From: Populus alba
Lineage: Eukaryota; Streptophyta; Magnoliopsida; Malpighiales; Salicaceae
Assembly (NCBI RefSeq): GCF_005239225.2
Contig: NC_133296.1
Span: 14,880,001 to 14,944,000 of the forward strand
Length of the DNA stretch: 64,000 nt
Reading direction: 5' to 3'
Of the stretch, positions 11,711 through 22,945 are shown piece after piece. Below the pieces are notes generated by a model. The model made no database searches. It was not told where the DNA came from and worked only from the letters and a program-made list of their open reading frames with translations. Each line of letters begins with the position of its first letter. Position 1 is the stretch's first letter. Both the position numbers and the translations under genes were made by a program.

Positions 11711-11885
11711 ATACTAGGGGGCTCAACCGGCCGGACCATGAATTTATTCTCTAAATATTATCAGTTCAAGTGTCATAAATCACAGAGCTGATGAAGGTTT
11801 GACTGGTTGTTAACTTCATGGTCTTGAGAGATTAGTCGAGATTCGTGTAAGCAAGCTTGGAAACTCATGATTATAAAAAAAAATA
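11710..11885 (+). repeat. Dispersed SINE-like repeat, copy 2
   Basis: Starts near GGGGGCTCAACCGGCCGGAC, with B-box-like CAGTTCAAGTGTCATAAATC and the ending GCAAGCTTGGAAACTCATG plus an A-rich tail. It abuts the truncated ankyrin copy, whereas copy 1 sits upstream of the intact gene. It may therefore have been carried along with the tandem duplication. Confidence 0.4.
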
Positions 11886-12480
11886 TTTGTTTTTATATTT
11901 TAAAAAATTAATATTTTCTTTAATATTTTTAAATTGTTTTAGTGTGTTATGTTTAAAAATCATTTAAATAAATAAAATAAATTATTTTAATATATTTTTA
12001 AATAAAAAATAACTTAAAAAACAAATATATAACACTTTAAAATCAAGTCAAATGATAGTGTCCTAATAACAAATTATGACTTTGTAAATTATCTAAACAA
12101 ATTTGTCGAGCACTCCTAACAATATGTCAGAAACTGATTTTGTGACAAATATAAGGGCATTTTCTTTTTGTTTTTTTTTCTCTGTAGAGTTAATAGAGTA
12201 TGTAAAAATTGTTTTTTTAAATATTTTTTATTTGAAATTATATTAAAATAATAAATATTTTTTTATTTTTTATAGTAACCTCGGTGAATGAAGAGAAAAA
12301 TGAAAAGAGGAAAATAACCTAGGTGTTTATTAAATTAAATTTTTAAAGGTGACAACATACAAAAGGATTTTGAGAAAGTAGAGGGATCTGCACTGGGATG
12401 TCATCATGATGATGATAAGCTGTAATTAAATTGTTAAATATTAGTATTTATTCTTAAGCATTTCAATGGGTTATTGATAA
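11886..12480. other. AT-rich intergenic DNA
   Basis: No gene, RNA or clear repeat boundary is seen. The composition is strongly AT with poly-T stretches. Confidence 0.4.
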
Positions 12481-12483
12481 TAT

Positions 12484-13130
12484 AAACCGTAACCTCTAAT
12501 TTTCTCAATTAAATATCTACTGGTAGTGTTTAGTGTTTCTTTTACCAAAGCTGTTTTGGGTAAATTAAATTACCTACGAGTCTGCCTTTTATATTTTTAG
12601 CTATTGTCTGACCAGGTTGTCGAAGAAGCCACTGATGCTGAATTTTCAGACAATGACAGCGAAGTATTATTGGATGAAATCGCTTTCGTTTGGAAAAGAA
12701 AACAGAAAAAAAAAAAGCCTTTAGAAAATGTTTGGAAAAGCGATATAAACTGTGTTCTTGTTAAATTTTAATTTTTTTTTTTATTAAAATTTAATATAGT
12801 TTATATTTTTTAAATCGTTTTGATATGCTGATGTCAAAAATAATTTTTTAAAAAATAAAAAAAATATTATTACCATATATTTTAATATAAAAAATTATTT
12901 CAAAAATAACCCCTACCATAATTGCTGGGGTAAAGTCTATGCAACTTGCTGGTGTTAAGTCTTTTGTGGGACAAGAGAATAGTTGTCAATGTCTTGGTCG
13001 TTTGGAAAAAAAAAAAAGGAGAGAGAGAGAAAAGAAAGAAAAGAGATAAAAAAAGTCTTGGTCTATGTCTTTTGTGGACGCGGTCTGTCTTTGATTTTCT
13101 TCCATAATTTCATGTGATGTCAAATCAAAT
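12484..13130 (+). repeat. Duplicated exon-like fragment, copy 1 (interrupted)
   Basis: 12484-12710 and 13048-13130 together match 16119-16435. After a possible acceptor TTTTTAG the plus frame reads QVVEEATDAEFSDNDSEVLL then DEIAFVW, so this looks like a captured or relict exon of an unrecognised acidic protein. The two halves are separated by about 330 bases of unrelated AT-rich DNA, apparently an insertion. Confidence 0.65.
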
Positions 13131-13134
13131 AGTA

Positions 13135-13835
13135 AGGGATTGGGCAATGTTCTTGCTTTGATTTTTTTGATTAAAAGTAATCAAAAAGAGAATTGATAAA
13201 TTTCAAATAATAAAAATTATAAAACCCCCCAAATTACCCAACAAGTCCGATTAAAGTAATCTACAACAGGAAAGAATCATTATCTATGAAAAATAAATAT
13301 TTTTTTTATGAAAATGAAATAATAACTCTAAATAATTTATGGCTTAACAAATTTTATTAGGTAATTTGGGGGTTTTAAATTTTATCTTTTTCATTAATTA
13401 TTATTTATTTTCCTTTAAAAATTCAGAGCATAGATTTTTTTTTCTTTTATAAATTAATGGGATACTTACTTTGTAATATTTTTTTAACATATGTTTTTCC
13501 AATTTTCTTCTTCAAATAGGACTCCATTAATTATTTTTTATTTACTTTATATAGGATTTTTCATTGACTTTGAAAATAAATCAAGTTATCCAAGGTTTTT
13601 TTATATGTTATTTTTTTTGTTAAATTTAGTTTTTCTAAGATATTTTTAAATTAAATTAATTAAATATAAATACGAGATGGATAATATTTTATTTAATTTG
13701 ATTAATATAAACAAGAAGACTGTTCATGAGATTTCATTGCTGACTCATCGACCACTAAAATAACTCTCATAACTTGAATGCCAATGACGTAGCATGGGCC
13801 ATACCCAGTGTATAATGAAAGGGAGACGTACCTTT
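13135..13835. other. AT-rich intergenic DNA
   Basis: No coding frame or RNA is recognised. Short phrases such as GTAATTTGGGGGTTTTAA echo the reverse complement of AAACCCCCCAAATTACC about 150 bases earlier (13221-13240 against 13358-13378). This suggests a small inverted-repeat element. Confidence 0.4.
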
Positions 13836-13857
13836 TTTATATAACACGAGATGCATG

Positions 13858-13877
13858 CCCACGCGCTGCCGCGGGCT
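13858..13877. repeat. GC-rich imperfect palindrome at the edge of the array
   Basis: CCCACGCGCTGCCGCGGGC is a short GC island in very AT-rich DNA. It lies just before the hairpin-unit array and probably marks that element's edge. I recall similar motifs as dispersed plant repeats, without a firm family name. Confidence 0.45.
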
Positions 13878-15541
13878 TATAAAATAAATATATTTAATAG
13901 TGTTATAATTGTGAACCAACGCTAGATAAGTAATAGAAACTAAAGATATGATGGAGCTAATATTTCATGACGGGAAAAAAAGTTGTGTTGGTGATCAAAA
14001 CTTAGAGACTGAACAAAATGATTTGTAGCAATCCATAATGTTTTGGGAGGAAAGATACATTGCTTTCGCCACATGATTTAGCTTTTCTGTTAATAAAAAG
14101 AAAATAAAATTACAAAGCTAAATTTTCTACTAACTTAATATTAAAAAAAACCAACAAAGATAATTTTGGAAGGAAAAAAAACCTATAAGAAAAAACATTG
14201 TAGCAATTGATAATGTTTTATGAGGAAAACTACAGTGCTTTCCCCAATAAAATAAAATAAAAAAACCATTTAGATAAATACTGTAGCAATCCTTATTGTT
14301 TTGTAAGAAAAACTATAACGCTTTTCCTATATGATTTAACTTGATTGTAATTATAATTCTTAACCAACTTAATATTTTTTAAAAATAAACAAAGATAATT
14401 TTGGAAAAAATAATAAAAAAATCATATGGAAAAACACTGCAATAATTCACAGTGTTTTAAAGAAAAAAAATTATAAAAGCTAAATTCTTAATCGGCTCAA
14501 TATTAAAAAAATATTAAATCAACAAAGATAATTTTAGAAAAAAAAATATTAAAAGAAAACACAAAAAAAATCATGTTGGAAACACTGTAGCAATTCACGA
14601 TATTTTGTAATGAAAGCTACAGTGCTTCCCCACATGATTTAACATTATTTATAATGACTTTTAATAGTAATTTTCAACAATGTTTTGTGAGGAAATCTAC
14701 AGTGTTTTCCCCACATGATTAAGCTTTATTACAAAGTTAAATTCTAACCAACTCGATATTAAAAAAAATAAAATCGAAGAAGATAATTTAAAAAAAATAT
14801 TACAAAAAAGAAAAACACAAAAGAAACTGGAAAAAAAAACCATGTAAGGAAAAATTGTATCAATCCATAGTGTTTTGTGAGGAAAAACTTGTATTTATTT
14901 GTAATTGCAATTATTAAATAGCTTAATATTTAAAGAATAAAATTGACAAAGACAATTTTAGAAGAAAAAAAAAACATAACAAAACAGAAAAAAACCACAT
15001 AAGAAAAAACACTGTAGCAATCCACAGTAATTTGCAAGGAAAGTTATAGTGCTTTCCTCACATATTGTAACTGTAATTTTTAATCAGCTCAATATTAAAA
15101 AAATAAAATAAAAAAAGATAATTTTGGAGAAAATAAAAACAAAAAACAAAGAAAACCATGAAGAGAAACACTGTAGCAATCAACAATGTTTTAAAAAAAA
15201 AATTACAAAACTAAATTATTAATCAGCTCAATATAAAAAAAATTAACAATTATAATTTTAAAAAAATAAAAAAATAAAATAGAAAAAACTAATTGAAAAA
15301 ACACCGTAACAATCCACAATATTTTAAAGGAAAAAAATTACAAAGCAGAATTTTTAACCAGTTCAATATTTAAAAAGTAAAATCAATAAAGAAAACATTT
15401 TAAAAGAAAATTAAATGGAAAAAAAGAAAAAAAAGAAAAAAGCAAAGTTGGAAAAAAAAGGAAAGCAATTTCAAAAAAAAAAAAAGAGAAAAAAAAACGA
15501 AAAAAAAAAAAAGAGGGAAAGTTGAAAAAAAATGACAAAAT

Positions 15542-15577
<36 letters not shown>

Positions 15578-15581
15578 AAAG

Positions 15582-15611
15582 CACTGTGGATTACTGTTGT
15601 AATCCACAGTG
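15582..15611. repeat. Perfect hairpin, 13-bp arms, 4-nt loop
   Basis: Arm 15582-15594 (CACTGTGGATTAC) pairs exactly with 15599-15611 (GTAATCCACAGTG). It ends the tandem array and is followed directly by a second perfect hairpin. Confidence 0.9.
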
Positions 15612-15616
15612 ATTTA

Positions 15617-15646
15617 GGTGTGGGGGAACAGTGATTCCCCCACACC
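15617..15646. repeat. Perfect hairpin, 12-bp arms, 6-nt loop
   Basis: Arm 15617-15628 (GGTGTGGGGGAA) pairs exactly with 15635-15646 (TTCCCCCACACC). The loop CAGTGA echoes the ACAGTGA of the neighbouring hairpin. It could be a rolling-circle-type end structure or a relict of a larger inverted repeat. Confidence 0.9.
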
Positions 15647-15660
15647 ATTTAGATATTGTT

Positions 15661-16118
15661 AATTTCAGAGTGCTAATTTTTTTTCCTTTCAACTTTTTTG
15701 ATAATATCGAACCAAGGTAGGATTATAGACAGGATAACCTTTGATGTCTCGGTGGGGGGGGAAGTCCCAAAAGAAGACCCGTTTTGCAAGCCAAAAAAAC
15801 GATGCAAAACCCTAGATGCATGATCAAGCTTGCGTGTTCGTTTTGAAGAACATAACGCTGAATCAATTACAGTCATTTCTGCTGAGTTCTACAGCTTTCG
15901 CCAACTTCAGCTTAAAATCAATGGGCGAGAAAAGGACCACAGACTTGGTCTCAGCCTGCGGAGTTCTCTATCAGCTTAATGGTCGTGTCTTTGGACTAAT
16001 AAGAAGATTGAAAAATTAAAAAACAAAATAAAAAACTCACCATTTCATTGTAGACTGCACAGTAAAACATTGAACTATTTTAGTATATGTTATAATAATT
16101 ATAATAATAATAATGTAT
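15661..16118. other. Intergenic DNA between array and duplicated fragment
   Basis: A small open frame at 15816-16019 (67 codons) has no family I recognise, and I do not call it a gene. A short (TAA)n-type run lies near 16095-16112. Confidence 0.35.
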
Positions 16119-16435
16119 AATAAACCGTAACCTCTAATTTTCTCAATTAAATATCTACTGGAAGTGTTCAGTGTTTCTTTTACCAAAGCTGTTTTGGGTA
16201 AATTAAATTACCTACGAGTCTGCCTTTAATATTTTAGCTATTGTATGACCAGGTCGTCGAAGAAGTCACTGATGCTGAATTTTCAGACAATGCCAGCGAA
16301 GTATTATTGGATGAAATCGCTTTCGTTTGGGGAAAAAAAAAACAGAAAAAAAAAGTCTTAGTCTATGTCTTTTGTGGACTCGGTCTGTGTTTGATTTTCT
16401 TCCATAATTTCGTTGTCCATTTCACGTGATGTCAA
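16119..16435 (+). repeat. Duplicated exon-like fragment, copy 2 (uninterrupted)
   Basis: Matches 12484-12710 plus 13048-13130 with few differences. The frame reads DQVVEEVTDAEFSDNASEVL then LDEIAFVW before running into lysine codons and non-coding DNA. This copy gives the order before the insertion in copy 1. Confidence 0.65.
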
Positions 16436-16459
16436 ATGAAGGTGTGGTCGATATTTATG

Positions 16460-16615
16460 CAGATCTTTCATTTCCAAAGTGGGGACAAGAGAATATTTGT
16501 CAAGTTTCGCTTTCCAAGAGCAAATCCCCTCTTGCTTTTGCCAATTTTTAAAGTGTAGAACTTGTTTTGATTGATTATGCAGAGCATAAGCGATATTTTT
16601 TAAAAAATACATCAA
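16460..16615. repeat. Locally duplicated segment, copy 1
   Basis: About 150 bases containing CTTTCATTTCCAAAGT, GGGACAAGAGAATA and CAAATCCCCTCTTGCTTTTG. The same stretch recurs at 17798-17945 in the same orientation with about a dozen differences. No open frame is conserved between them. Confidence 0.75.
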
Positions 16616-16639
16616 GTTCATATTTGTTTCTTGAAAAGT

Positions 16640-17640
16640 AATTTATAAAAAATTATTTTTCAAATTTTTCAGTATTTGTTTGTCATTAGAAAAGTTGGTT
16701 AATGAAAAATATTTTCTAGTCAACAAAAAACACTTTCCGGTCAACGGAAAACACTTTCCAGTCAATTTCGGTCAAAAAAAAAATTTGACTTGGTTTTCAA
16801 GAAAGTGTTTTCCCTTTAGCTGTGTTTGTTTTCCAGAAAGTGGTTTCCGGAAAATCACTTTTCAAACTTTATTGTGTTTGTTTGTCAATAGGAAAGTTGG
16901 TCAATAGAAAACACTTTCCAGTAAAAGGAAAATTTGGCTTGGTTTTCAGGAAAGTGTTTTCCTGAAAAATTTAAAGGGAAAACACTTTTCGAAAATTGTG
17001 AAAAATTTAGAAATATCATTATTTGCTGATTATATCAAATTTGATCCTCAAACTTTTGATTGGTATATATATTTTGTTTTGAATATTTATTTTTCAATTT
17101 CATCTCTTAAAATTTTATTTTTATATTAACTTTGGTCCTTATTTTTATAATTGTTATTTGTTTTTTCCTTGTCATATTTTTATTTGAAATTTTTTATCTA
17201 TCAAATTTTTTATCTATCAAATTTGGTCATCATTCTTTTAATTGTTACTTATTTTATTTGAAATAGTTTATGAAATGTTTATTATTATTATTTTAATTTC
17301 TTCATCTTTCATTTTTTTTTTTAATTTTTTAGATTTGATCTCTATTATTTTGATTATTATTTATTTTATTTGAGATAATTTATGAAATTATATTTTTTTT
17401 TTCAATTTCATTCACATTCAATCTTTTTAATTTGTAAGATTTATTCCTTATTATTTTAATAAATTTGAGAAAAATAAAATATTAATAAGTTATTTTCTAG
17501 TTTATTTTTCATGACATAACCAAACACTGAAAAGTATTTTTCAACTTATTTTTTCATTACACTACCAAACATTAAAAAATACTTTCTTAAAATTTATTTT
17601 TTTCAGAATTTATTTTCCAAAAAAAAAACCCGACTTAGCC
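16640..17640. repeat. AAAACACTTTCC-rich dispersed repeat
   Basis: 16690-16990 is packed with GGAAAACACTTTCC and its complement GGAAAGTGTTTTCC, giving many overlapping inverted repeats. A T-rich stretch follows, then AACCAAACACTGAAAAGTA and CTACCAAACATTAAAAAATA near 17518-17582. The CCAAACACT-type endings resemble non-autonomous DNA elements common in tree genomes. The exact ends are not clear to me. Confidence 0.5.
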
Positions 17641-18010
17641 GAACACTTGTAATCATGGGGCAGGAAAAGCAGATGTTCTCTTATCCTTTGCCTTTTTAAA
17701 AATATATATATACTGACTTACCCGAACACTCGTAATCATGGGGCAGGAAGAAAAGCAGATGTTCTTATCCGCTAGGAAGGTACTTCGTCCAGACTCGGAT
17801 CTTTCATTTCCAAAGTCGGGACGAGAGAATAGTTGTCAAGTCTCGCTTTCCAAGAGCTAATCCCCTCTTGCTTTTGCCAATTTTTAAAGTGTAGACCTTA
17901 TTTTGATTGATTGTGCAGAGCATATGCGATATTTTTTAAAAAAATATACCAACTTACCTGAACACTGTAATCATAGGGCAGGAAGAAAAGCAGATGTTCT
18001 CTTCTCCTTG
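17630..18010. repeat. Three short direct repeats plus duplicated segment copy 2
   Basis: The phrase CGAACACTTGTAATCATGGG and following GCAGGAAAAGCAGATGTTC occurs near 17639, 17723 and 17949. 17798-17945 repeats 16460-16615. Together they indicate repeated local duplication in this zone. Confidence 0.7.
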
Positions 18011-19020
18011 GCATTTTTTTTTCAATTGTTAAAGCATATCTCAATTAATCCTTTAAAATATTAAAATTAATAATTATATAAGTTTTTAGTAATTCTTGAA
18101 TCAGTAATTTCTAGAAAATAAACTCAAAACCTGACAAGTTAAGTTACATTTGTCAAAATTCTCTTTTGGCTTTATACCAAGATTAATGGTCAAAGATATT
18201 ATTAATAGGGTAATTTAAAAGTAAGATATAGATTGTTTTTTAAGTATTTTTTTTTATTTGAAAATATATTTAAATTATTTTTTAATACTTTTTTAATATT
18301 ATCATAAATATATTAGAATAATTTTTTAAAACTTTTTTTAACATTAACACAAATCTAAAGCAAATGCCTTCAATCTGTGAACCTTATTGATTTAAATTAA
18401 AAGAGGGATGGGATGAAGATAATATGCATATATTTGATCTTGAACCCTGTGAACCTTATTGATTCAAATTAGAGGAGAGATAGGGATGAAGATATTTGAT
18501 CTTGCAGGTATTTTTATTTATTTATTTATATAATAATAAAAACTGTTATATATATATATATATATAATTTAGAACCTTCAAAAATTAGTTATGGTCACTA
18601 ATTATCAGATGACAAACTTTTTTATATAAAAAAAAATTTATCCCTAGTAATCTTAATTAGCTCAACGAGTCGCACTATGCATCAATATTAATATCAATGC
18701 TCGATATCAATAGCAAAGATTCGAAATTCACTAGTTGGTATATTTTTAGATCTCTCTAGCTTGAAGCTCTCATCCTCTTCCCACAACTTTGGATCCTTAT
18801 GTAAAGCCTATACACTGACCATCACAATCATGCCCCGTTGTATCTTGTATCCACCTACAATGTAGTATAAGCACCATATAATATATTAAATTATAAATAA
18901 TAAATATACACTAATGATTAAGATAATATAACATTCTATTAAAAATTAAATTATCTATTTATCTATTCATAATTATTACAACATATAATAATATATAATT
19001 ATATCTAATAATCTCCCAGC
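18011..19020. other. Intergenic DNA with a third relict of the ankyrin 3' flank
   Basis: 18352-18420 (AAATCTAAAGCAAATGCCTT onward) resembles 29-90 and 5039-5100. A second partial unit follows at about 18447-18503, with ACCTTATTGATT and GATATTTGATCTTG shared by both. A (TA)n run lies at 18549-18566. No gene is seen. Confidence 0.55.
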
Positions 19021-19029
19021 TCATTCAAT

Positions 19030-19655
19030 TTAAGGTCGGGTTTGAAATATCCATGTAGGTTTGAGGAGGACCAATATCATCCTAGTACGTGGATGGACCT
19101 AGAATGATCATGGACGGACCAACATCTTTAACACTTTCATGATAAGCAATCTCATCTTCCGCTAATGTTGCTTCAAGGCGTTGGACCTCCCTAACCTCTT
19201 AAAGTCGGTCACAACATAAATTGAAGGTGATGTTGACCACACTATGTCCCATCTTATTGACACCTTTAAAGATAGTTGTTGCTGCCTTTCGAGCTTCCTG
19301 CACCAAGTAATTAATCTATATATATACATTAAAAAATAATTAGTAGTCATCATTCACAATAAAACTATTATGGTATTTAATAAATATAAAACTATATTGC
19401 ATACAAATCGATTCTTTCTCAGATATCAAGGACATATTGCATCGGGTTACATGAACATCTCAAGAAATGCGACCAGGTTTGTTTGTCTCTTCTTCCATAA
19501 CAAAAAAAACATGATGGATAAACTCCATTATTCGTATCATAAGCAACTGCAACCAACATCTTAGCTTTGTAATTACTATACAGATGAGTACTATTAATAC
19601 TAATTAGAGGATGACAATATTGAAAGTAATTAAATCGAAGCACCAATAACCTCAT
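19030..19655 (-). pseudogene. MULE (MuDR-like) transposase remnant
   Basis: The minus frame at 19655-19419 reads HPLISINSTHLYSNYKAKML then VAVAYDTNNGVYPS and a broken WSHFLRC. This matches the first catalytic block of plant Mutator-like transposases, where the conserved D of DGTHL has become N. A shifted frame continues as PDAICP toward the ISDRH region. Minus-strand sequence at 19310-19030 has a partly open frame (RKAATTIFKGVNKMGHSVV) that I cannot assign. Frameshifts and stops make it non-functional. Confidence 0.65.
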
Positions 19656-19659
19656 TTTT

Positions 19660-21570
19660 CTTTCTTCCTTCTTCCTTCATCTCATCTTGTCAAATCTTGC
19701 AATCTAATTATTCTTCTAATATTTTGATCTTTTGCAGCTTGAAGGTTTATCTTCTCGTGTTCCAAAAATAAATTTGAATTTTAGATTTTTTTGAATTTAT
19801 ATATATATATATATATATAAAAGAGTGAGCATTTCATTCTAGTCTTCAAAGAGATTTACTAGATCTTCCATTAAAAAAAAAAAAAAAAACATTGAATCTA
19901 AAGGGATGACAGTGGTGTTTAGGCAAAGAATTTGGTGTTTCATCAAGTTTCTAACAAAATCTATGCCAGGAATAAAAATAATATGTGTTTTTATATCATC
20001 TTAATATATTAATATCAAAAATAATTTTTTAAAAATTTTATTTAAAATAAAAAATATTTTAAAAAAACAACTACTATAATACCCTTAAATACATTGAAAT
20101 ATATAAGCCCGCTTATCAACCAAAATACTAAGAGACAATCAAATCACATCAATGTGACATCATTTTCTATCTCCTCCTTGCTTCAAATCATTATGCACCT
20201 TCACATTATGCCCATGAATCATATAACAACGAATTATATTAATTACATCAACTCCATACAATTCATCTATACTTCTGTCAGGAAATAACAGTCACTATTG
20301 TATTGGCCAAGCTTTCTCAATATATACAGTCCAACACAAACTGACATTTTGGATTTGATCAAGTTGGGCCAAATAAAAATCTCTTTGACATGGTTCAAGA
20401 AAGCAGCTGAAGAGGTTGAGATTTTCCAAGAGAAAATCCCATTACAGAAGAGGCAGGGGAGGGATGCAACACCAATAAAGCAAAGGAGATGAACAACACA
20501 TAAAAATAAAAAATAAAAAACCTAACTCTAATCCTCAGAAGCAAACACTAAAATTGAAAGGTAACAAGAATTAACCTCAAAAAAGCTCGAACCATATCCA
20601 AACAGGGATCCCAAAAGTGCCATAGTTAAACTTACATATGGAAGGCAAATCTTGAGACATCTGGTGTCATTTTTCTTTGTGGATTGTGCTTGAAAGTGTT
20701 TAGTTCCAAACTGAAGATGCTAGTATCAGGTGCCTTTTTAATCAACCTTAAAATCAATCATAACAAAAGGAATTACGTACAATACCTTAACAACAAATGG
20801 ACATCAATCTTGATTAGGAGAAAACCATAGACCGAACCCCCCGAGAAGAACATAAGAAATCTTCATCTTCTTCGACGTGTCCTCCCCCCTTTTCTCTTTT
20901 CTTGCCTAGTTGTTTCAGAAAAGTAAAAAAAAGAAGATGAAGAAGCTGATTTGATAAGCTGCAGGTTTCCAAAACCCCAGGAGAAAAAATGTTACGGAGA
21001 AGCTGCCATGCCCATCAATAAAAAAATAAATTGTTTTTCTTACTACCTGAACACCATATTAAAGATTCATATCAGGATCATACGAAATTGGAATCCTTGA
21101 TCCAGAGAAGATTAATGTTATAGATGTAATGAATATAGCAGTCTTGGCTTCGACAACAGATGTTCGAGGAAGTACAATTACAAACTATTTTTAACATTGT
21201 AAAACTAAGTTTTTGAATAATATGGCTCTAAAAAATTTAAAGTAACACCTAGATGATAAAAGCATTCAATAATTTTATATTTTAATTAAGGTGTTGAACT
21301 ATCATGATATAGATATTAAGTAACTTTTGAACTTCCTATAGAAAAGAAAGAAAGACAACTTTAGAATTATTAAGTAATGAGAAAATTATTGAACGTTATG
21401 AAAATGAAAAAGAAGATGAAGTTAAATACATTGGTTATATGTGCTTCAGCTTGACTGGTGCAAAAATGTTTAAAGCCCATTTAATAAATGGTCCAAAAAA
21501 AATTGAACTAAAAACAACTTTTATAATTTTAGATTTGAGTAATTTGATTATTAATATAATGACTATTAGA
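19660..21570. other. Long stretch without a supported gene
   Basis: (TA)n at 19799-19819 and poly-A near 19875-19890. Less AT-rich DNA at 20300-21180 includes an open frame of 64 codons at 20298-20492, but no family is recognised. 21340-21480 has another short lysine-rich open stretch. This may be relict genic DNA. Confidence 0.4.
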
Positions 21571-21574
21571 GACT

Positions 21575-21655
21575 TATATGGTTGTTAATTTTAGAAGCTG
21601 TGGGATTAGTCAAGATACGTACAAACTAGTTCAGACACCCACGTTAATAATAAAA
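21575..21655 (+). repeat. Dispersed SINE-like repeat, 3' part, copy 3
   Basis: TATGGTTGTTAATTTTAGAA followed by GATTAGTCAAGATACGTACA and ACACCCACGTTAATAATAAA matches the 3' half of the repeats at 3893 and 11710, with an A-rich end. Confidence 0.35.
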
Positions 21656-21789
21656 AAAATGTTTAAAGCAATAATCACTTTGTATAATTTTTTTTTTAAT
21701 ACGAAAAGTTAGTGATAAGATCTAAAGAAATATTAATTTCAATAAAAAGCAAGTATAAGATGTTATAAAATCATGTATATATAATTTTG

Positions 21790-21794
<5 letters not shown>

Positions 21795-21823
<29 letters not shown>
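21795..21823. repeat. (TA)n microsatellite
   Basis: A TA dinucleotide run of about 28 bases in AT-rich intergenic DNA. Confidence 0.95.
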
Positions 21824-21826
<3 letters not shown>

Positions 21827-22104
21827 AGATTATTAATTTATATGTCAAATGGGATCTATATATTTTCTTTTTAAATATATTTTATAAATTCACCAAATTA
21901 TTAATTTACCATCTTGGTTTCAAGTCGAATACTATAACAATATTATTTAATGAAAATTATTAATTTATCAAGGTTATACGGTACTAAAAAAAAAGATAAA
22001 GCTTGTTTTTGGAGTTTTTGAAAGTTGCGAGTCTAAATTAGCAATTCTTTCAATTCTCTAAGACTTTAGGGCCAATGATGCAATTTACACTGTTTAACAA
22101 AGTA

Positions 22105-22945
22105 GTTTAAGTGGGTGTTTGTTTACGCGGTAGCTTCTGCTTTTAAAGCTGACCGCGTAAACATAATGTTTGGTAACAAAAAAACTTTAACTGCTTTTCA
22201 CGTGAGACCCATCTATATTATTACTTGAAACTGTGTTTCATGAGAAGCTGCTTCTCACGTCTGCAACCCAGGTGAATATAATTCACCTGGGAACTGTTCA
22301 CTCCAGGTGAACATTATCTATGTGAATTAGGCACTGTTCACTTGGAGTGAATTGCACTATTCATGTGCTTTTTTTTTTTAATTTTTTATTAAGGGTGTTA
22401 ATTTTTTTAACAATTTTTTTTTATTAAGAAAAACACTAGTTTAGAGTGAATTAAATTCACTCGTAATGTGATGTGAACAATATTTTTTTTCTTGAAAAAC
22501 TAAGATAGAGTGAATTAAATTCACTCACACTGTAATATTAATTTTATACATGATAATATTTTATCTACGCTCAAAAAATTATGAAAATTGTAGTTCTTAT
22601 CGGATGAATTTTATATGTAATGGAATTATAAATAGTTTAATGGAATAATAAAAAATATTTTATATAAATTATTTTTTATTTCATGATGTAATAGGAGTAA
22701 TTAATTCTACAATATTTAAATTTAAAACCATCAATATTAATATATATTATTTTAAATTATTTTATAACCTCAATTTCAAAAGCATTATTAACCAAACACA
22801 TTAAACTACTTTTTTCTTTAACCTCAATTTCAACCACAGTTTTAACCAAACACTTATTTTTTCAAACCAACCTTAATTAAAAAGTACTTTTTATAAAACA
22901 GCTTTTTTTCAAACCACAACCACAACCATCTGCCACGTTTACATT
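22105..22945. mobile_element. Possible non-autonomous TIR element upstream of the LanC-like gene
   Basis: The left end has GTGGGTGTTTGTTTACGCGG; a similar GACCGCGTAAAC lies 40 bases in. The right end has CAACCATCTGCCACGTTTAC, which reads TAAACGTGGCAGATGG on the other strand. Inner AACCAAACAC motifs and repeats of GTGAATTAAATTCACTC-type inverted phrases fit a MITE-like or nested element. No target duplication is clear. It ends about 120 bases before the LanC-like start codon. Confidence 0.45.

Larger units (their letters stand above)
14020..15660 (+). repeat. Tandem array of about 10-11 diverged hairpin-forming units
   Basis: Units of roughly 110-160 bp begin near 14025, 14190, 14280, 14440, 14583, 14675, 14847, 15012, 15171, 15300 and 15581. 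The consensus core is CACTGTAGCAATCCACAGTG, followed by TTTTGTGAGGAAAGCTACAG and TGCTTTCCCCACATGATTTA. It then runs into A-rich DNA with CTCAATATTAAAAAAA and GATAATTTTGGA. CACTGTAGC and GCTACAGTG in the same unit are reverse complements, so a well-preserved unit can fold on itself. There is no coding frame; long A runs (15480-15575) dominate the last part. Confidence 0.75.

Noticed and set aside
15582..15646. microRNA precursor or intrinsic terminator
   Set aside because: The arms are too short for a plant miRNA precursor, and bacterial-type terminators are not relevant here.
15383..15648. Open frames on the minus strand rich in Phe
   Set aside because: They are translations of long A/T runs in the repeat array; no real protein is expected.
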